A stretch of DNA of 64,000 nt from Actinophytocola sp963825445 (GCA_963825445.1 CAWGTM010000003.1:22969-86968), one strand, 5' to 3'; positions 44,540 to 52,492 are shown, counted from the first letter of the stretch. Program-made: numbers and translations. The notes: a model not told the origin generated them from the letters alone.

Positions 44540-44548
44540 TGTGGACAA
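44540..44548 (-). other. DnaA-box-like nonamer
   Basis: TTGTCCACA on the minus strand is a perfect match to the actinobacterial DnaA box. It is single, so it is not an origin. It could be one of the scattered boxes that titrate or read DnaA. Confidence 0.4.
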
Positions 44549-44594
44549 CTCGGCAGCAGTGGATCTTCGCGCCCCGGTTCCGTGGGCGCGGGCC

Positions 44595-44645
44595 GATAGA
44601 CTGGAACAGGGCCGCCCCCTGGGATGGGCGGGGGTGTGCCAACAG
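44595..44645 (+). other. Conserved GC-rich leader-like element, copy B
   Basis: GATAGACTGGA, GGGCCGCCCCC, TGGG and GGGGG occur in the same order and spacing as in copy A at position 11, allowing for a one-base gap. TAGACT may be a -10 box. Both copies point towards a convergent gene across several hundred bases of non-coding DNA. Confidence 0.4.
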
Positions 44646-45117
44646 TAGGGGGCGCCTCCGCGATCTTGGTTTTGTGCGCTGGTGCCGCTCGGTGGGTGGT
44701 GTCGGTTGCGGGCTCTCGGCTGACTGGTGGTTTGTCGGAAGGTGGACCGTTGGTCAGGTGCTCGAAGCGCGTGCGGATTCCGCGCTCTGGAGCGGGCCGG
44801 CGCCCTCGCCGCCAGGGGTGAGGACGCCGATCACGCGCGCGGGGGCGACAAGCGCGTGAAGCTCGCCGTCCGACATCAGCCGGGTCAGGCGCCCGACGCC
44901 GGGTGCACTCCGCCAGTCGCCCCGGCTGGGGGTTCGCGTTCGGTGAGGTTCGTTGCCGCGTGCTGGGCGCTGCTCCCAGACGCCGGGTGTCACTTCGCCA
45001 GTCATCCCGGCGGGGGGCGCTCGGCCGGGGGCAGCGCGTGCCGAGCGCCGCCCCCGGGTCAGGTGCCGGGTGTCGCTCGCCAGTCCCGGAGGGCGGCGGG
45101 GCAGCGCCCAGCGCGGG
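44646..45117. repeat. GC-rich non-coding stretch with decayed copies of the cupin gene 3' end
   Basis: About 470 bases without a credible gene. The motif CGGGTCAGG...GCCGGGTG followed by CACTC or a variant occurs at about 44,881, 45,055 and 45,115 (the last being the true 3' end of the cupin gene, including its stop); a partial copy without the CGGGTCAGG part lies at about 44,980. The copies appear to be partial duplications of the final codons. No promoter or RNA family was recognised. Confidence 0.5.
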
Positions 45118-45507
45118 TCAGGCGACCGAAGCCGGGTGCCACTCCTCGAGGCGGGCGGCTTGAGAGCCCTCCTCCGTGGCTCGCAGCCAGTGTGGGTGCG
45201 TGATGTACACCAGTTCGGCGTCCTCGTCTGCCTGGTACACGATCTCCTCTCCGTCGCGCAGGAAGATCACCTCGCCGGGCCGCGCGGTGACCGAGTCGGT
45301 GGCCGATCGCACGGTGAACACGCCGCGGGTGATCACCAGGGCCTCGTCGTAGCTCATCGTCCACTCGTTGTGCTCGCCCGCCGCATAGCGGGCGAAGCCG
45401 ACGGACATGGCGGCGTCGCTCGTGTGGTCCAGCGCGTCGGCCAGGAAGATCCGTCGCTCGCCCGGCTGGTGCCAGGTCAGCGGCATGCCCGAAGTGATGA
45501 GGTCCAT
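45118..45507 (-). CDS. Cupin protein (EutQ-like)
   Basis: A 129-residue single cupin: YAAGEHNEWTMSYDEALVITRG is the first cupin motif and ARPGEVIFLRDGEEIVYQA the second. Metal binding is likely through the HNEW/E residues. The start follows AAAGGAG by seven bases. It is divergent from a TetR gene, with a strong shared operator. Relatives occur in ethanolamine utilisation, but no such operon is here. Confidence 0.78.
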   Translation of the reverse strand: MDLITSGMPLTWHQPGERRIFLADALDHTSDAAMSVGFARYAAGEHNEWTMSYDEALVITRGVFTVRSATDSVTARPGEVIFLRDGEEIVYQADEDAELVYITHPHWLRATEEGSQAARLEEWHPASVA

Positions 45508-45520
45508 GATCCAACTCCTT

Positions 45521-45571
45521 TAAGTGGAAACTTCTCCACTTAGGATAACCGGAAACCTCTCCGCTACGCTA
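45521..45571. promoter_or_regulatory. Duplicated operator between cupin and TetR genes
   Basis: TAAGTGGA-N6-TCCACTTA (45,521-45,542) is a perfect 8-bp-arm inverted repeat. A second, weaker copy (GGAAACCTCTCCGCT) follows, with the common core GGAAACNTCTCC repeated 27 bp apart. TACGCT (45,565-45,570) is a -10 box seven bases before the TetR GTG. This fits autoregulation together with control of the cupin gene. Confidence 0.78.
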
Positions 45572-45577
45572 GGAGGA

Positions 45578-46126
45578 GTGGAACGGGCCGACGCCGCGCG
45601 CAACCGGCGCAGGATCCTGGCCGCCGCGGCCGAACTGCTGGCCACGCGCGGCGTCGACAGCCTGACCATGGACGAGGTCGCGGCCGCGGCGGGCGTCGGC
45701 GTCGGCACCGTCTACCGGCGCTTCGCCGATCGGGGCGTCCTCGCCCAGGCGCTGCTCGACGACCAGGAGCGCGACTTCCAACAACAGTTCCTCAACGGCC
45801 CGCCGCCGCTCGGGCCCGGAGCGCCGCCACAAGAGCGGCTCCGCGCGTTCGTGCACGCCTTCGTCGACCGGCTCGAGACCCAGGCTGCCGTGCTCGTGGT
45901 GGCCGAGACCGCGACCCCGGCCGCGCGCCTGCGTTCCGGCGCTTACGCGCTGCACCGCATGCACGTCGCCGGGCTCCTGGAGCAGCTCCGGCCCAAAGAC
46001 GACACCTGGTTCCTGGCCGACGCCGTGCTCGCGCCGCTCGCCGCCGACCAGTTCCAGCACCAGCGCGCGTCCGGTATGAGCGTCGACCGCATCAAGGCCG
46101 GTTTCGACCAATTGCTCCAGGTGTGA
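45578..46126 (+). CDS. TetR family transcriptional regulator
   Basis: A 182-residue regulator. GTG 45578 gives MERADAARNRRRILAAAAELL; the HTH is MDEVAAAAGVGVGTVYRRFADR (core GVGVGTVYRRF). The C-terminal domain resembles SbtR-type effectors. The longer in-frame ATG at 45,524 would place the promoter inside the gene and was rejected. Leaderless -10 box TACGCT. Probably regulates the divergent cupin gene. Confidence 0.86.
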   Translation: MERADAARNRRRILAAAAELLATRGVDSLTMDEVAAAAGVGVGTVYRRFADRGVLAQALLDDQERDFQQQFLNGPPPLGPGAPPQERLRAFVHAFVDRLETQAAVLVVAETATPAARLRSGAYALHRMHVAGLLEQLRPKDDTWFLADAVLAPLAADQFQHQRASGMSVDRIKAGFDQLLQV

Positions 46127-46207
46127 ACTGAATTACATTCCCCTAATCGCATGATTTGTCCGCGATGCCGGGATTTGGCTCTGTTGAGCGGTAATAAGGT
46201 CAACGCC

Positions 46208-46933
46208 GTGACCAACCTCGATGGCGCCGGCGTGACCCGGCGTTCCCTTTTCGGCATCACCGCGGCCACCGCCGCCACCCTTGCCGTCGCCGCTCCGGCG
46301 GCAGCCTCGGCCGCCCGCCAGCCGAACCCGAAAGACACCCCACTCAACGCCGATCAGGCCTGGCGCAAGCTGGTCAACGGCAACAAGCGCTTCGTCGAAG
46401 GCCGGCAGAAGCACCCGCACGAGTCACTCGAGTGGCGCGAGTCCCTGGTGAACGGCCAGCACCCGTTCGCCGTCATCCTCAGCTGCGCCGACTCGCGCGT
46501 CTCGCCGGAGCTGGTGTTCGACGAGGGCCTCGGCGACCTGTTCGTCATCCGCTCGGCCGGCGAGGTGCTCGACACGGCCGTGATCGGCAGCATCGAGTAC
46601 GCGATCGAGCACCTGGGCGTGCCGCTGATCGTGGTGGTCGGCCACGAGAGCTGCGGCGCGGTCGGCGCGGCCGTGGAGCTGGTGAACGGCAACGTCGAGG
46701 TCACCGGTGACATCGCCACGCTCGTCCGCACGATCGAGGCCACCGTGCGCGCGACCCCGCCGAACAGCGACCCGAAGGCGTTCCTCGCGGCGTGTGTGGC
46801 CGAGCAGGCCCGCCGCAGCGCCGCGTTCCTGAAGGAGCGCTCGAACATCGTGCGGGACGCGGTGGAACACCACGGCGTCAAGATCATCTCCGCGACCTAC
46901 GACCTCGACACCGGGCAGGTCGTCACCGTCTAA
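46208..46933 (+). CDS. Tat-exported beta-carbonic anhydrase
   Basis: A 241-residue beta-class carbonic anhydrase (CO2 to bicarbonate). The zinc and catalytic residues are present: CADSR, then VVGHESCGAV. The N-terminus VTRRSLFGITAATAATLAVA is a twin-arginine signal, so the enzyme is exported folded. GTG 46208 was preferred to ATG 46151 because TAAGGT lies seven bases before it and the Tat motif then sits near the start. The 3' end overlaps DUF2000 by four bases. Confidence 0.9.
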   Translation: MTNLDGAGVTRRSLFGITAATAATLAVAAPAAASAARQPNPKDTPLNADQAWRKLVNGNKRFVEGRQKHPHESLEWRESLVNGQHPFAVILSCADSRVSPELVFDEGLGDLFVIRSAGEVLDTAVIGSIEYAIEHLGVPLIVVVGHESCGAVGAAVELVNGNVEVTGDIATLVRTIEATVRATPPNSDPKAFLAACVAEQARRSAAFLKERSNIVRDAVEHHGVKIISATYDLDTGQVVTV

Positions 46934-47340
46934 GGGTGCATCCGCGCGCCCTTGACGATCTTGTCCACCGCGTTGCGCGGGCCGTGCACGGCGATCCCGA
47001 CCAGGTCGAGCGCCGTGCGCGGCACCGCGCGCACGGCCGCCCGGTTGTCCTCGTCGTTGCCCGTGGCGAACAGGTCGGCCGTGAACACCGACATGGGCAG
47101 CCCCCGGGAGTCGGCCCGCGCGTGCGCGTCGGTCAGCGTCCGCGCCGACGCCTCGAACACCATCACCGGCTGGCCGAACATGGGCAGGTACTTCGTGCCG
47201 TCGGCGTCCTCATAGGGCTGGCCGATCAGCTCGGGCACGGTCGCGGCGATGCCGCTCACCAGGAACGCGCACACGTTCAGTCGTTGCCAGCTCAGCAGGT
47301 CGTCCCGCAGCACCACGGCGATCTTCGTTGGAAAGCTCAC
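46930..47340 (-). CDS. DUF2000 family protein
   Basis: A 136-residue soluble protein beginning FPTKIAVVLRDDLLSWQRLN and containing YLPMFGQPVMVFEA, the DUF2000 signature. The fold is thought to resemble peptidyl-tRNA hydrolase 2, without proven activity. It is divergent from an AraC regulator (50 bases apart), a common pairing that suggests specific regulation. Confidence 0.85.
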   Translation of the reverse strand: MSFPTKIAVVLRDDLLSWQRLNVCAFLVSGIAATVPELIGQPYEDADGTKYLPMFGQPVMVFEASARTLTDAHARADSRGLPMSVFTADLFATGNDEDNRAAVRAVPRTALDLVGIAVHGPRNAVDKIVKGARMHP

Positions 47341-47390
47341 GCGAGAACTGTGTCCGTCCGAGAACGCCCTGGTCTTGTACGTTCCTAACC

Positions 47391-48191
47391 ATGCCCGACA
47401 TCACCGCGTGGCGGCCCGCCGTGCGGGGCATCCACGAGGTGTTCCACGCGCACTTCACCTCCCACGCGTACCCGTCCCACACCCACGACGCGTGGACGCT
47501 GCTGATCGTCGACGACGGCATGGTCCGCTACGGCCTCGACCGCCACGAGCACGGCGCCCTGCGCTCCCAGGTGACGCTCCTGCCCCCGGGAGTCCCGCAC
47601 GACGGCCGGTCGGTGCGGCCGGAGGGGTTCCGCAAACGCGTGCTGTACCTGGATTCGGCGGAGCTGGACGCCGGTCTGGTCGGCGCGGCGGTCGACCACC
47701 CGGCGCTGGCGGACCCGATGCTGCGGACCCGGATCCACCGGCTGCACCAGGCGCTCGACACTCCCGACGAGTTGGAGGCGCAGAGCCGGTACGCGTTCGT
47801 GCGCGAACGTTTGCGCGGCCACCTGGACACCGGCGCAGGGCCGGCGCCCACCCGCCGCGGCGTCGCCCACGAGCTGCGTGACCTGCTCGACGCGCGCCTG
47901 CCCGACGGGGTGTCCCTCGACGAGGCGGCCGCCGTGCTCGAGGTGCACCCGGTGTCGCTCGTGCGGGCGTTCAGCCGCGAGTTCGGCATCCCGCCGCACC
48001 GCTACCTGACCGGCCGACGGCTGGAGTTGGCGAGGCGCGACCTGCTGGCCGGCCACCCGCCGGCCGAGGCGGCCACGCGGGCCGGCTTCTACGACCAGTC
48101 GCACCTGTCCCGCCACTTCACCAGGCTGCTGGGCGTCGGACCCGGCTACTACGCTCGGGATCGATGCTCGCTACGCAAGCTCCGCTCGTGA
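47391..48191 (+). CDS. AraC family transcriptional regulator
   Basis: A 266-residue regulator. The N-terminal cupin-like sensor carries HTHDAWTLLIVDDG and LLPPGVPHDGR. The C-terminal double HTH has SLDEAAAVLEVHPVSLVRAF and AEAATRAGFYDQSHLSRHF. TACGTT lies seven bases before the ATG, a leaderless arrangement. It probably controls the divergent DUF2000 gene. Confidence 0.9.
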   Translation: MPDITAWRPAVRGIHEVFHAHFTSHAYPSHTHDAWTLLIVDDGMVRYGLDRHEHGALRSQVTLLPPGVPHDGRSVRPEGFRKRVLYLDSAELDAGLVGAAVDHPALADPMLRTRIHRLHQALDTPDELEAQSRYAFVRERLRGHLDTGAGPAPTRRGVAHELRDLLDARLPDGVSLDEAAAVLEVHPVSLVRAFSREFGIPPHRYLTGRRLELARRDLLAGHPPAEAATRAGFYDQSHLSRHFTRLLGVGPGYYARDRCSLRKLRS

Positions 48192-48193
48192 GA

Positions 48194-49204
48194 ATGACGG
48201 ATCTTCGGCACCACGGTGATGTGGACGCCGAGCCCGGGCTGCTCGACTTCGCGGTCAACGTCCGGGGCACCGCCCCGCCGCCGTGGCTGCGGCAGCGGCT
48301 GGTCGCCGCGCTCGACCGGATCGGCACCTATCCGTCCACTCGCGACGACCAGCGCGCCCGCGAAGCGGTAGCGGACAGGCACGGCCGCGACCCGGCGGAG
48401 GTGCTGGTGTTGGCCGGCGCGGCCGAGGGGTTCGCCCTGCTGCCGGCGCTCGCGCCCCGGCTCGCGGCCATCGTGCACCCGTCGTTCACCGAACCGGAGG
48501 TCGCGCTGCGCGACGCGCGTGTCCCCGTGCACCACGTGTTCGGCTACGACCTCGACCCTTTGCAGGTGCCCGAAGCCGCCGACCTCGTGGTGGTCGGCAA
48601 CCCCACGAACCCGACGTCCGTTCTGCATCCGGCGGAGACCGTCCGCGCCCTCACCCGCCCCGGCCGGGTGGTGGTGGTCGACGAGGCCTTTATGGACGCG
48701 GTCCCCGGCGAACCCGAATCACTGGCCGGTGAACCGGTGCCGGGACTCCTGGTGCTCCGCAGTCTCACCAAGACGTGGGCACTGCCGGGCCTGCGCGCCG
48801 GCTACGCACTGGGCGAGCCGGACCTCCTGGCCCGCCTGGCCGCGCACCGTCCACACTGGCCGGTCGGCACGCTGGTCCTGGAAGCCGTGACCGCGTGCTC
48901 CGAGCCGGCGGCCGTGGCGGAGGCCCAGAAAGCGGCCCACGAAACGGCCGCGCACCGCGACTGGCTGGCGGGAGAACTGACCAGACTGGGCGTCCACGTC
49001 CACACCCCGGCGGCCGCACCATTCCTGCTGCTGCGTGTCCCCGACGGCGAACGAGTGCGGGCCGCACTACGCCGCCGGGGGATAGCCGTCCGGCGAGCCG
49101 ATACCTTCCCGGGGTTGACCGTTGATCATCTGCGGGTGGCGGTGCGCGATCCGGCGGACTGCGCGCCACTGCTGGCGGCGTTGAGTGTGGAGGTTGCCAA
49201 GTGA
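48194..49204 (+). CDS. cobC: CobC-type PLP aminotransferase-fold protein
   Basis: A 336-residue fold-type I PLP protein related to threonine-phosphate decarboxylase and histidinol-phosphate aminotransferase. Landmarks: VVGNPTNPTS, VVVDEAFMD and the Schiff-base lysine in SLTKTWALPGLRAGY. Position upstream of Nif3 and the zinc-ribbon gene matches Rv2231c, annotated CobC. With cobD nearby a cobalamin role is likely, although specificity cannot be read directly. ATG 48194 chosen; GTG 48188 possible. It overlaps the Nif3 start by four bases. Confidence 0.85.
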   Translation: MTDLRHHGDVDAEPGLLDFAVNVRGTAPPPWLRQRLVAALDRIGTYPSTRDDQRAREAVADRHGRDPAEVLVLAGAAEGFALLPALAPRLAAIVHPSFTEPEVALRDARVPVHHVFGYDLDPLQVPEAADLVVVGNPTNPTSVLHPAETVRALTRPGRVVVVDEAFMDAVPGEPESLAGEPVPGLLVLRSLTKTWALPGLRAGYALGEPDLLARLAAHRPHWPVGTLVLEAVTACSEPAAVAEAQKAAHETAAHRDWLAGELTRLGVHVHTPAAAPFLLLRVPDGERVRAALRRRGIAVRRADTFPGLTVDHLRVAVRDPADCAPLLAALSVEVAK

Positions 49205-50034
49205 CGACTGTCGGCGACGTCGTCGAGGTGTTGGAGGCGGCCTATCCGCCCGAGCTGGCCGAGTCCTGGGACGCGGTCGGGCTCGTGTGCGGCGATCCGG
49301 CCGACCGGGTCTCACGGATCCTCATCTGCGTCGATCCGGTGGAGGCCACGATCGCCGAGGCCCTCGCCACCGAGACCGAGCTGGTCATCGCGCACCATCC
49401 GCTGTTGCTGCGCGGCGTGCACGGGGTGCCGGCCAGCACGCCGAAGGGCGGCCTCGTGCACCGGCTGGTCCGCGCGGGCGCCGCGCTCTACTGCGCGCAC
49501 ACCAACGCCGACTCGGCCGACCCCGGCGTGTCCGACGCGCTCGCCGAGGCGCTCGGGCTCACGGTGATCGCGCCGCTCGTGCCGAACGCCGACGGACGCA
49601 CGGGCATCGGCAGGCTGGCCGAGCTGCCCGAGCCGATGCCGTTCGCCGACTTCGTGGCGCGCGTGGCCGACGCGCTGCCGGCCACGGCGGCAGGCGTGCG
49701 TGGTGCCGGCGACCCCGACCGTCTCATCAGGACAGTCGCGGTGTCCGGCGGCGCCGGCGACTCCTATCTCGACGTCGTGACCAGGGCGGGCGTCGACGCG
49801 TACGTCACGGCCGACCTGCGCCACCACCCGGCGAGCGAGCACTTGGCGACCGGCGAGGGCCCGGCGCTCGTGGACGTCGCGCACTGGGCGAGCGAGTGGC
49901 CGTGGTGTGAGCAGGCGGCGGCGATTCTGCGCGATGCCCTCGGCGGTAACGTCGACATCACCGTGTCAACCCGTTGCACCGATCCCTGGACCGTTTCCGC
50001 GGCTCCAGGCAGAACCGGGAGGTTCCCAGGGTGA
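49201..50034 (+). CDS. Nif3-like dinuclear metal-centre protein
   Basis: A 277-residue NIF3/YbgI-family protein. Metal ligands are visible: VIAHHPLLLRG, AHTNADSA (H and D), and the C-terminal VDVAHWASE with the conserved histidine and glutamate. Family members have been described as GTP cyclohydrolase 1 type 2-like, but function is unsettled. The GTG start overlaps cobC, and the stop overlaps the next GTG, so translation is coupled through the operon. Confidence 0.88.
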   Translation: MTTVGDVVEVLEAAYPPELAESWDAVGLVCGDPADRVSRILICVDPVEATIAEALATETELVIAHHPLLLRGVHGVPASTPKGGLVHRLVRAGAALYCAHTNADSADPGVSDALAEALGLTVIAPLVPNADGRTGIGRLAELPEPMPFADFVARVADALPATAAGVRGAGDPDRLIRTVAVSGGAGDSYLDVVTRAGVDAYVTADLRHHPASEHLATGEGPALVDVAHWASEWPWCEQAAAILRDALGGNVDITVSTRCTDPWTVSAAPGRTGRFPG

Positions 50035-50768
50035 AAGCCGAACCCGCAGTGCAGCGCCGTCTGCTCGAGCTGGCCGATGTGGACGCGGAGCTGAGTCGCG
50101 TCGAACACCGGCGGCGGACGATGCCGGAGCTTGCGGAGGTCGCCGAGGCCGAGAAGGCGGTCCAGGCGAGGCGGGACGCGAAGGTCGCCAACGAGACCGC
50201 GCTCGGAGATCTCGACCGCGAGGTGAAGCGGCAGGAGAAGGAGATCGACGCGGTGCGTGCGCGCGAGGACCGCGACCGCGCGCTCCTGGCCGGTGGCACC
50301 GTGAACTCCAAGCAGATGACCGACCTCGAGCACGAGCTGGCCACGTTGCAGCGCCGGCAGACCACGCTCGAGGACGAGCTGCTCGAGCTGATGGAACGCC
50401 GCGAGGCCGTGGAGTTGGACGGCAAGCACGCCACCATGGAGCTGGACAAGGCCGAGGCCGCGCTCGCCGACGCGAACGGCCGACGCGACCAGGAACTGGC
50501 CGACCTGGAGACCATCCAGGCCCGCCGCGACGCCGAGCGGGCGAAGCTCGTGCCGAGTTTCACCGAGCAGCTGCTCACCCAGTACGAGCGGGTGCGGAAG
50601 CACAAGGGGATCGGCGCGGCGCTGCTGCGGGCCCGCCGCTGCGGCGCGTGCCGGATCGAGATCGACCGCAGCTCGATCGCGCGGATCTCCGCCGCGGCCG
50701 CCGACGAGATCCTCACGTGTGACGAGTGCGGCGCGATCCTCGTGCGGACGGCGGAGTCCGGCCTGTGA
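50031..50768 (+). CDS. Coiled-coil zinc-ribbon protein (CT398/Rv2229c type)
   Basis: A 245-residue protein. A long antiparallel coiled coil (about residues 10-175) is followed by a zinc ribbon with CGACRIE and CDECGAIL cysteine pairs. Homologues always sit between Nif3 and RNase H genes in actinobacteria, and a role with nucleic acids is suspected but unproven. GTG 50031 overlaps the Nif3 stop; the 3' end overlaps RNase H. Confidence 0.87.
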   Translation: MKAEPAVQRRLLELADVDAELSRVEHRRRTMPELAEVAEAEKAVQARRDAKVANETALGDLDREVKRQEKEIDAVRAREDRDRALLAGGTVNSKQMTDLEHELATLQRRQTTLEDELLELMERREAVELDGKHATMELDKAEAALADANGRRDQELADLETIQARRDAERAKLVPSFTEQLLTQYERVRKHKGIGAALLRARRCGACRIEIDRSSIARISAAAADEILTCDECGAILVRTAESGL

Positions 50769-51085
50769 GAGTGGTGGTCGAGGCCGACGGCGGGTCGCGG
50801 GGCAATCCCGGGCCCGCCGGCTACGGCGCTGTGGTGTTCGAGGCCGGCACCGGTGAGGTGCTGGCCGAACGTGCCGAGGGCCTCGGCGTGACCACGAACA
50901 ACGTGGCCGAGTACCAGGGCCTCGTGGCCGGCCTTCGCGCCGCGGCGGAGCTGGGTGCCGAGGTCGTCGCCGTGCGGATGGACTCGAAGCTCGTGGTGGA
51001 GCAGATGTCCGGCCGGTGGCAGATCAAGCACGCGGCGCTCAAGCCGCTCGCGCAGCAGGCGCGGGAGATCTCGGAGGCCTTCGAC
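50765..51085 (+). CDS. Ribonuclease H domain, truncated at the sequence junction
   Basis: The N-terminal 107 residues of a type I RNase H: VEADGGSRGNPGPAGYGAV (first Asp), NNVAEYQGLVAGL (Glu), and VRMDSKLVVEQMSGRWQIKH (Asp). In relatives (Rv2228c) this domain is fused to a C-terminal acid phosphatase, giving about 380 residues. Here the RNase H match ends at SEAFDL. The frame then runs 50 more codons through antisense dnaB sequence to a stop at 51,238. The loss is due to the junction, not to natural decay. Confidence 0.88.
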
Positions 51086-51096
51086 CTGGCGGTACT
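51080..51096. other. Chimeric junction between two genomes
   Basis: To the left is RNase H sequence on the plus strand; to the right is dnaB sequence on the minus strand. Both proteins lose their C-terminal parts here. The bases around GACCTGGCGG can be read in both genes, so a short micro-homology may lie at the join. Frame integrity changes from perfect to heavily broken at the same place. Confidence 0.88.
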
Positions 51097-52266
51097 CGAG
51101 CTGGCGGTTGAGCTGCGACAGCGCCATCACCGGGCAGTCGAGCTCGCGGGCGAGGATCTTCAGGCCACGGGAGAGCTCGGACACCTCGACCTGGCGGTTC
51201 TCGACGCCGGCGCGGTCGAGCTCATCAGCTGGAGGTAGTCGACGACGACGAGCGCGAGGTCGCCGTGGCGCGCCTTGATGCGCCGCGCCTTGGCGCGCAT
51301 CTCCATCACCGTGCAGTGCGGGTTGTCGTCGATGAACAGCGGCGCCTCGCCGAGGTGGCCGATCGCCGCGTTGAGCCGGCTCCAGTCGCGCGTCCTTGAG
51401 GTCGCCGGTCTGCAGCTTGCGTCGCCTCGACGCGCGCTTCGGCCGCGAGCATGCGCTTGGTGAGCTCGACGGAGCCCATCTCCATCGAGAAGAAGATGAC
51501 CGGCCGGCGGCTGACCATCGCGACGTTCGCCGCCGCGCCGAGCGCGAAGCTGGTCTTGCCCATGCCGGGACGGGCCGCGGCGACGATCGAGGTTCGACGG
51601 CTGGAGCCCGAGCAGGATGTTGTCGAGCTCGGTGTAGCCGGTCGGGACACCGGTCATCGTGTCGCTCTCGCCGTAGAGCGCCTCGAGCTGGTCGACGCGT
51701 CGCGGTCACCGCTTCGAAGACGCGCACCAGCGACTCCGAGATCGCGCTTCTCGGCGACCTCGAAGACCATCGCCTCGGCGCGGTCGACGCGTCTCGGTGA
51801 CGTCGTCGGGCTGCGTCGTACGCCGACTCCGCGATCTCGCCCGAGACCGTGATCAGGCGGCGCAGCAGCGCGAGCTCGCTGACGATCTTGGCGTAGTGGC
51901 CCGCGTTCGCGGATGCGGGGGTGGACGCCTGGATCTGGAGCAGCGCGCGCTTGCCGCCGAGCGCCTCGAGCAGGTCGGCGCGGCGCAGCTCCTCGGCGAC
52001 CGTGACCGGGTCGACGGGCTCGCCCTGCTCGTAGAGGGACCAGACGGCCTCGAAGATGTGCCCGTGCGCCGGCTTGTAGAAGTCGCCGACGTCGACCCGG
52101 GCCTCGACCGCCGCGGTGATGGCGTCGCGGGACAGCAGCATGGAGCCGAGCAGCGATTCCTCGGCCTCGAGGTTGTGCGGCGGGATGCGCCCGGGCTGCG
52201 CGACGCCGACCCGGTCTCATCGATCGACTGGACCACGGCCCGCCCCGTCCTCCCGGCTGCGTCCAT
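51084..52266 (-). CDS. dnaB: Replicative DNA helicase DnaB, C-terminally truncated and frame-broken
   Basis: Pieces in three frames assemble into DnaB: PPHNLEAEESLLGSMLLSRD (N-terminal domain), MTGVPTGYTELDNILLGLQ, Walker A ARPGMGKTSFALG, FFSMEMGSVELTKRMLA, LALVVVDYLQLMSS (Walker B), and LARELDCPVMALSQLNRQLE. The match then ends at the junction, about 90 residues short of a normal C-terminus. Frame shifts fall near 51,213, 51,390, 51,425, 51,595, 51,700, 51,745, 51,800 and 52,210. The start is uncertain; ATG 52,266 is used. Confidence 0.88.
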
Positions 52267-52331
52267 CGCCGTGAGCCTCGGCAGTGTGCGGTCACTCCGC
52301 CTGTGGGAGTAGAGGCGAAACCCGGTTTCCC

Positions 52332-52348
52332 TGTGGATCTGTGGATGA
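52332..52348 (-). other. Pair of DnaA-box-like nonamers
   Basis: TCATCCACA and AGATCCACA lie back to back on the minus strand in the gap between rplI and dnaB (52,267-52,492), which otherwise shows nothing recognisable. Both differ from the consensus box. Local base errors make the match uncertain. Confidence 0.3.
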
Positions 52349-52492
52349 CGCCTGCGTTTTCCCCAGGCCTGGGGATGACGCCTCGGATGCACCCTCGCAT
52401 GCGACCAGAGGTGGTACGACATCGATCCCCATGGCCAGGGTCGATCCCGTCGCTGGCGATCCGCAGGGCCCGCTGCGTGGCGAGCCCTCGCG

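Noticed and set aside
44516..45117. Small protein genes in the GC-rich gap
   Set aside because: Open frames exist in several phases but show no domain, signal or consistent start; the DNA is repeat-rich.
50765..51238. Intact 157-residue RNase H with a novel C-terminus
   Set aside because: The last 50 codons are the reverse complement of dnaB coding sequence, so the extension is an artefact of the junction.
52267..52492. Replication origin next to dnaB
   Set aside because: Only two imperfect DnaA-like nonamers, no AT-rich unwinding region, no dnaA or dnaN.
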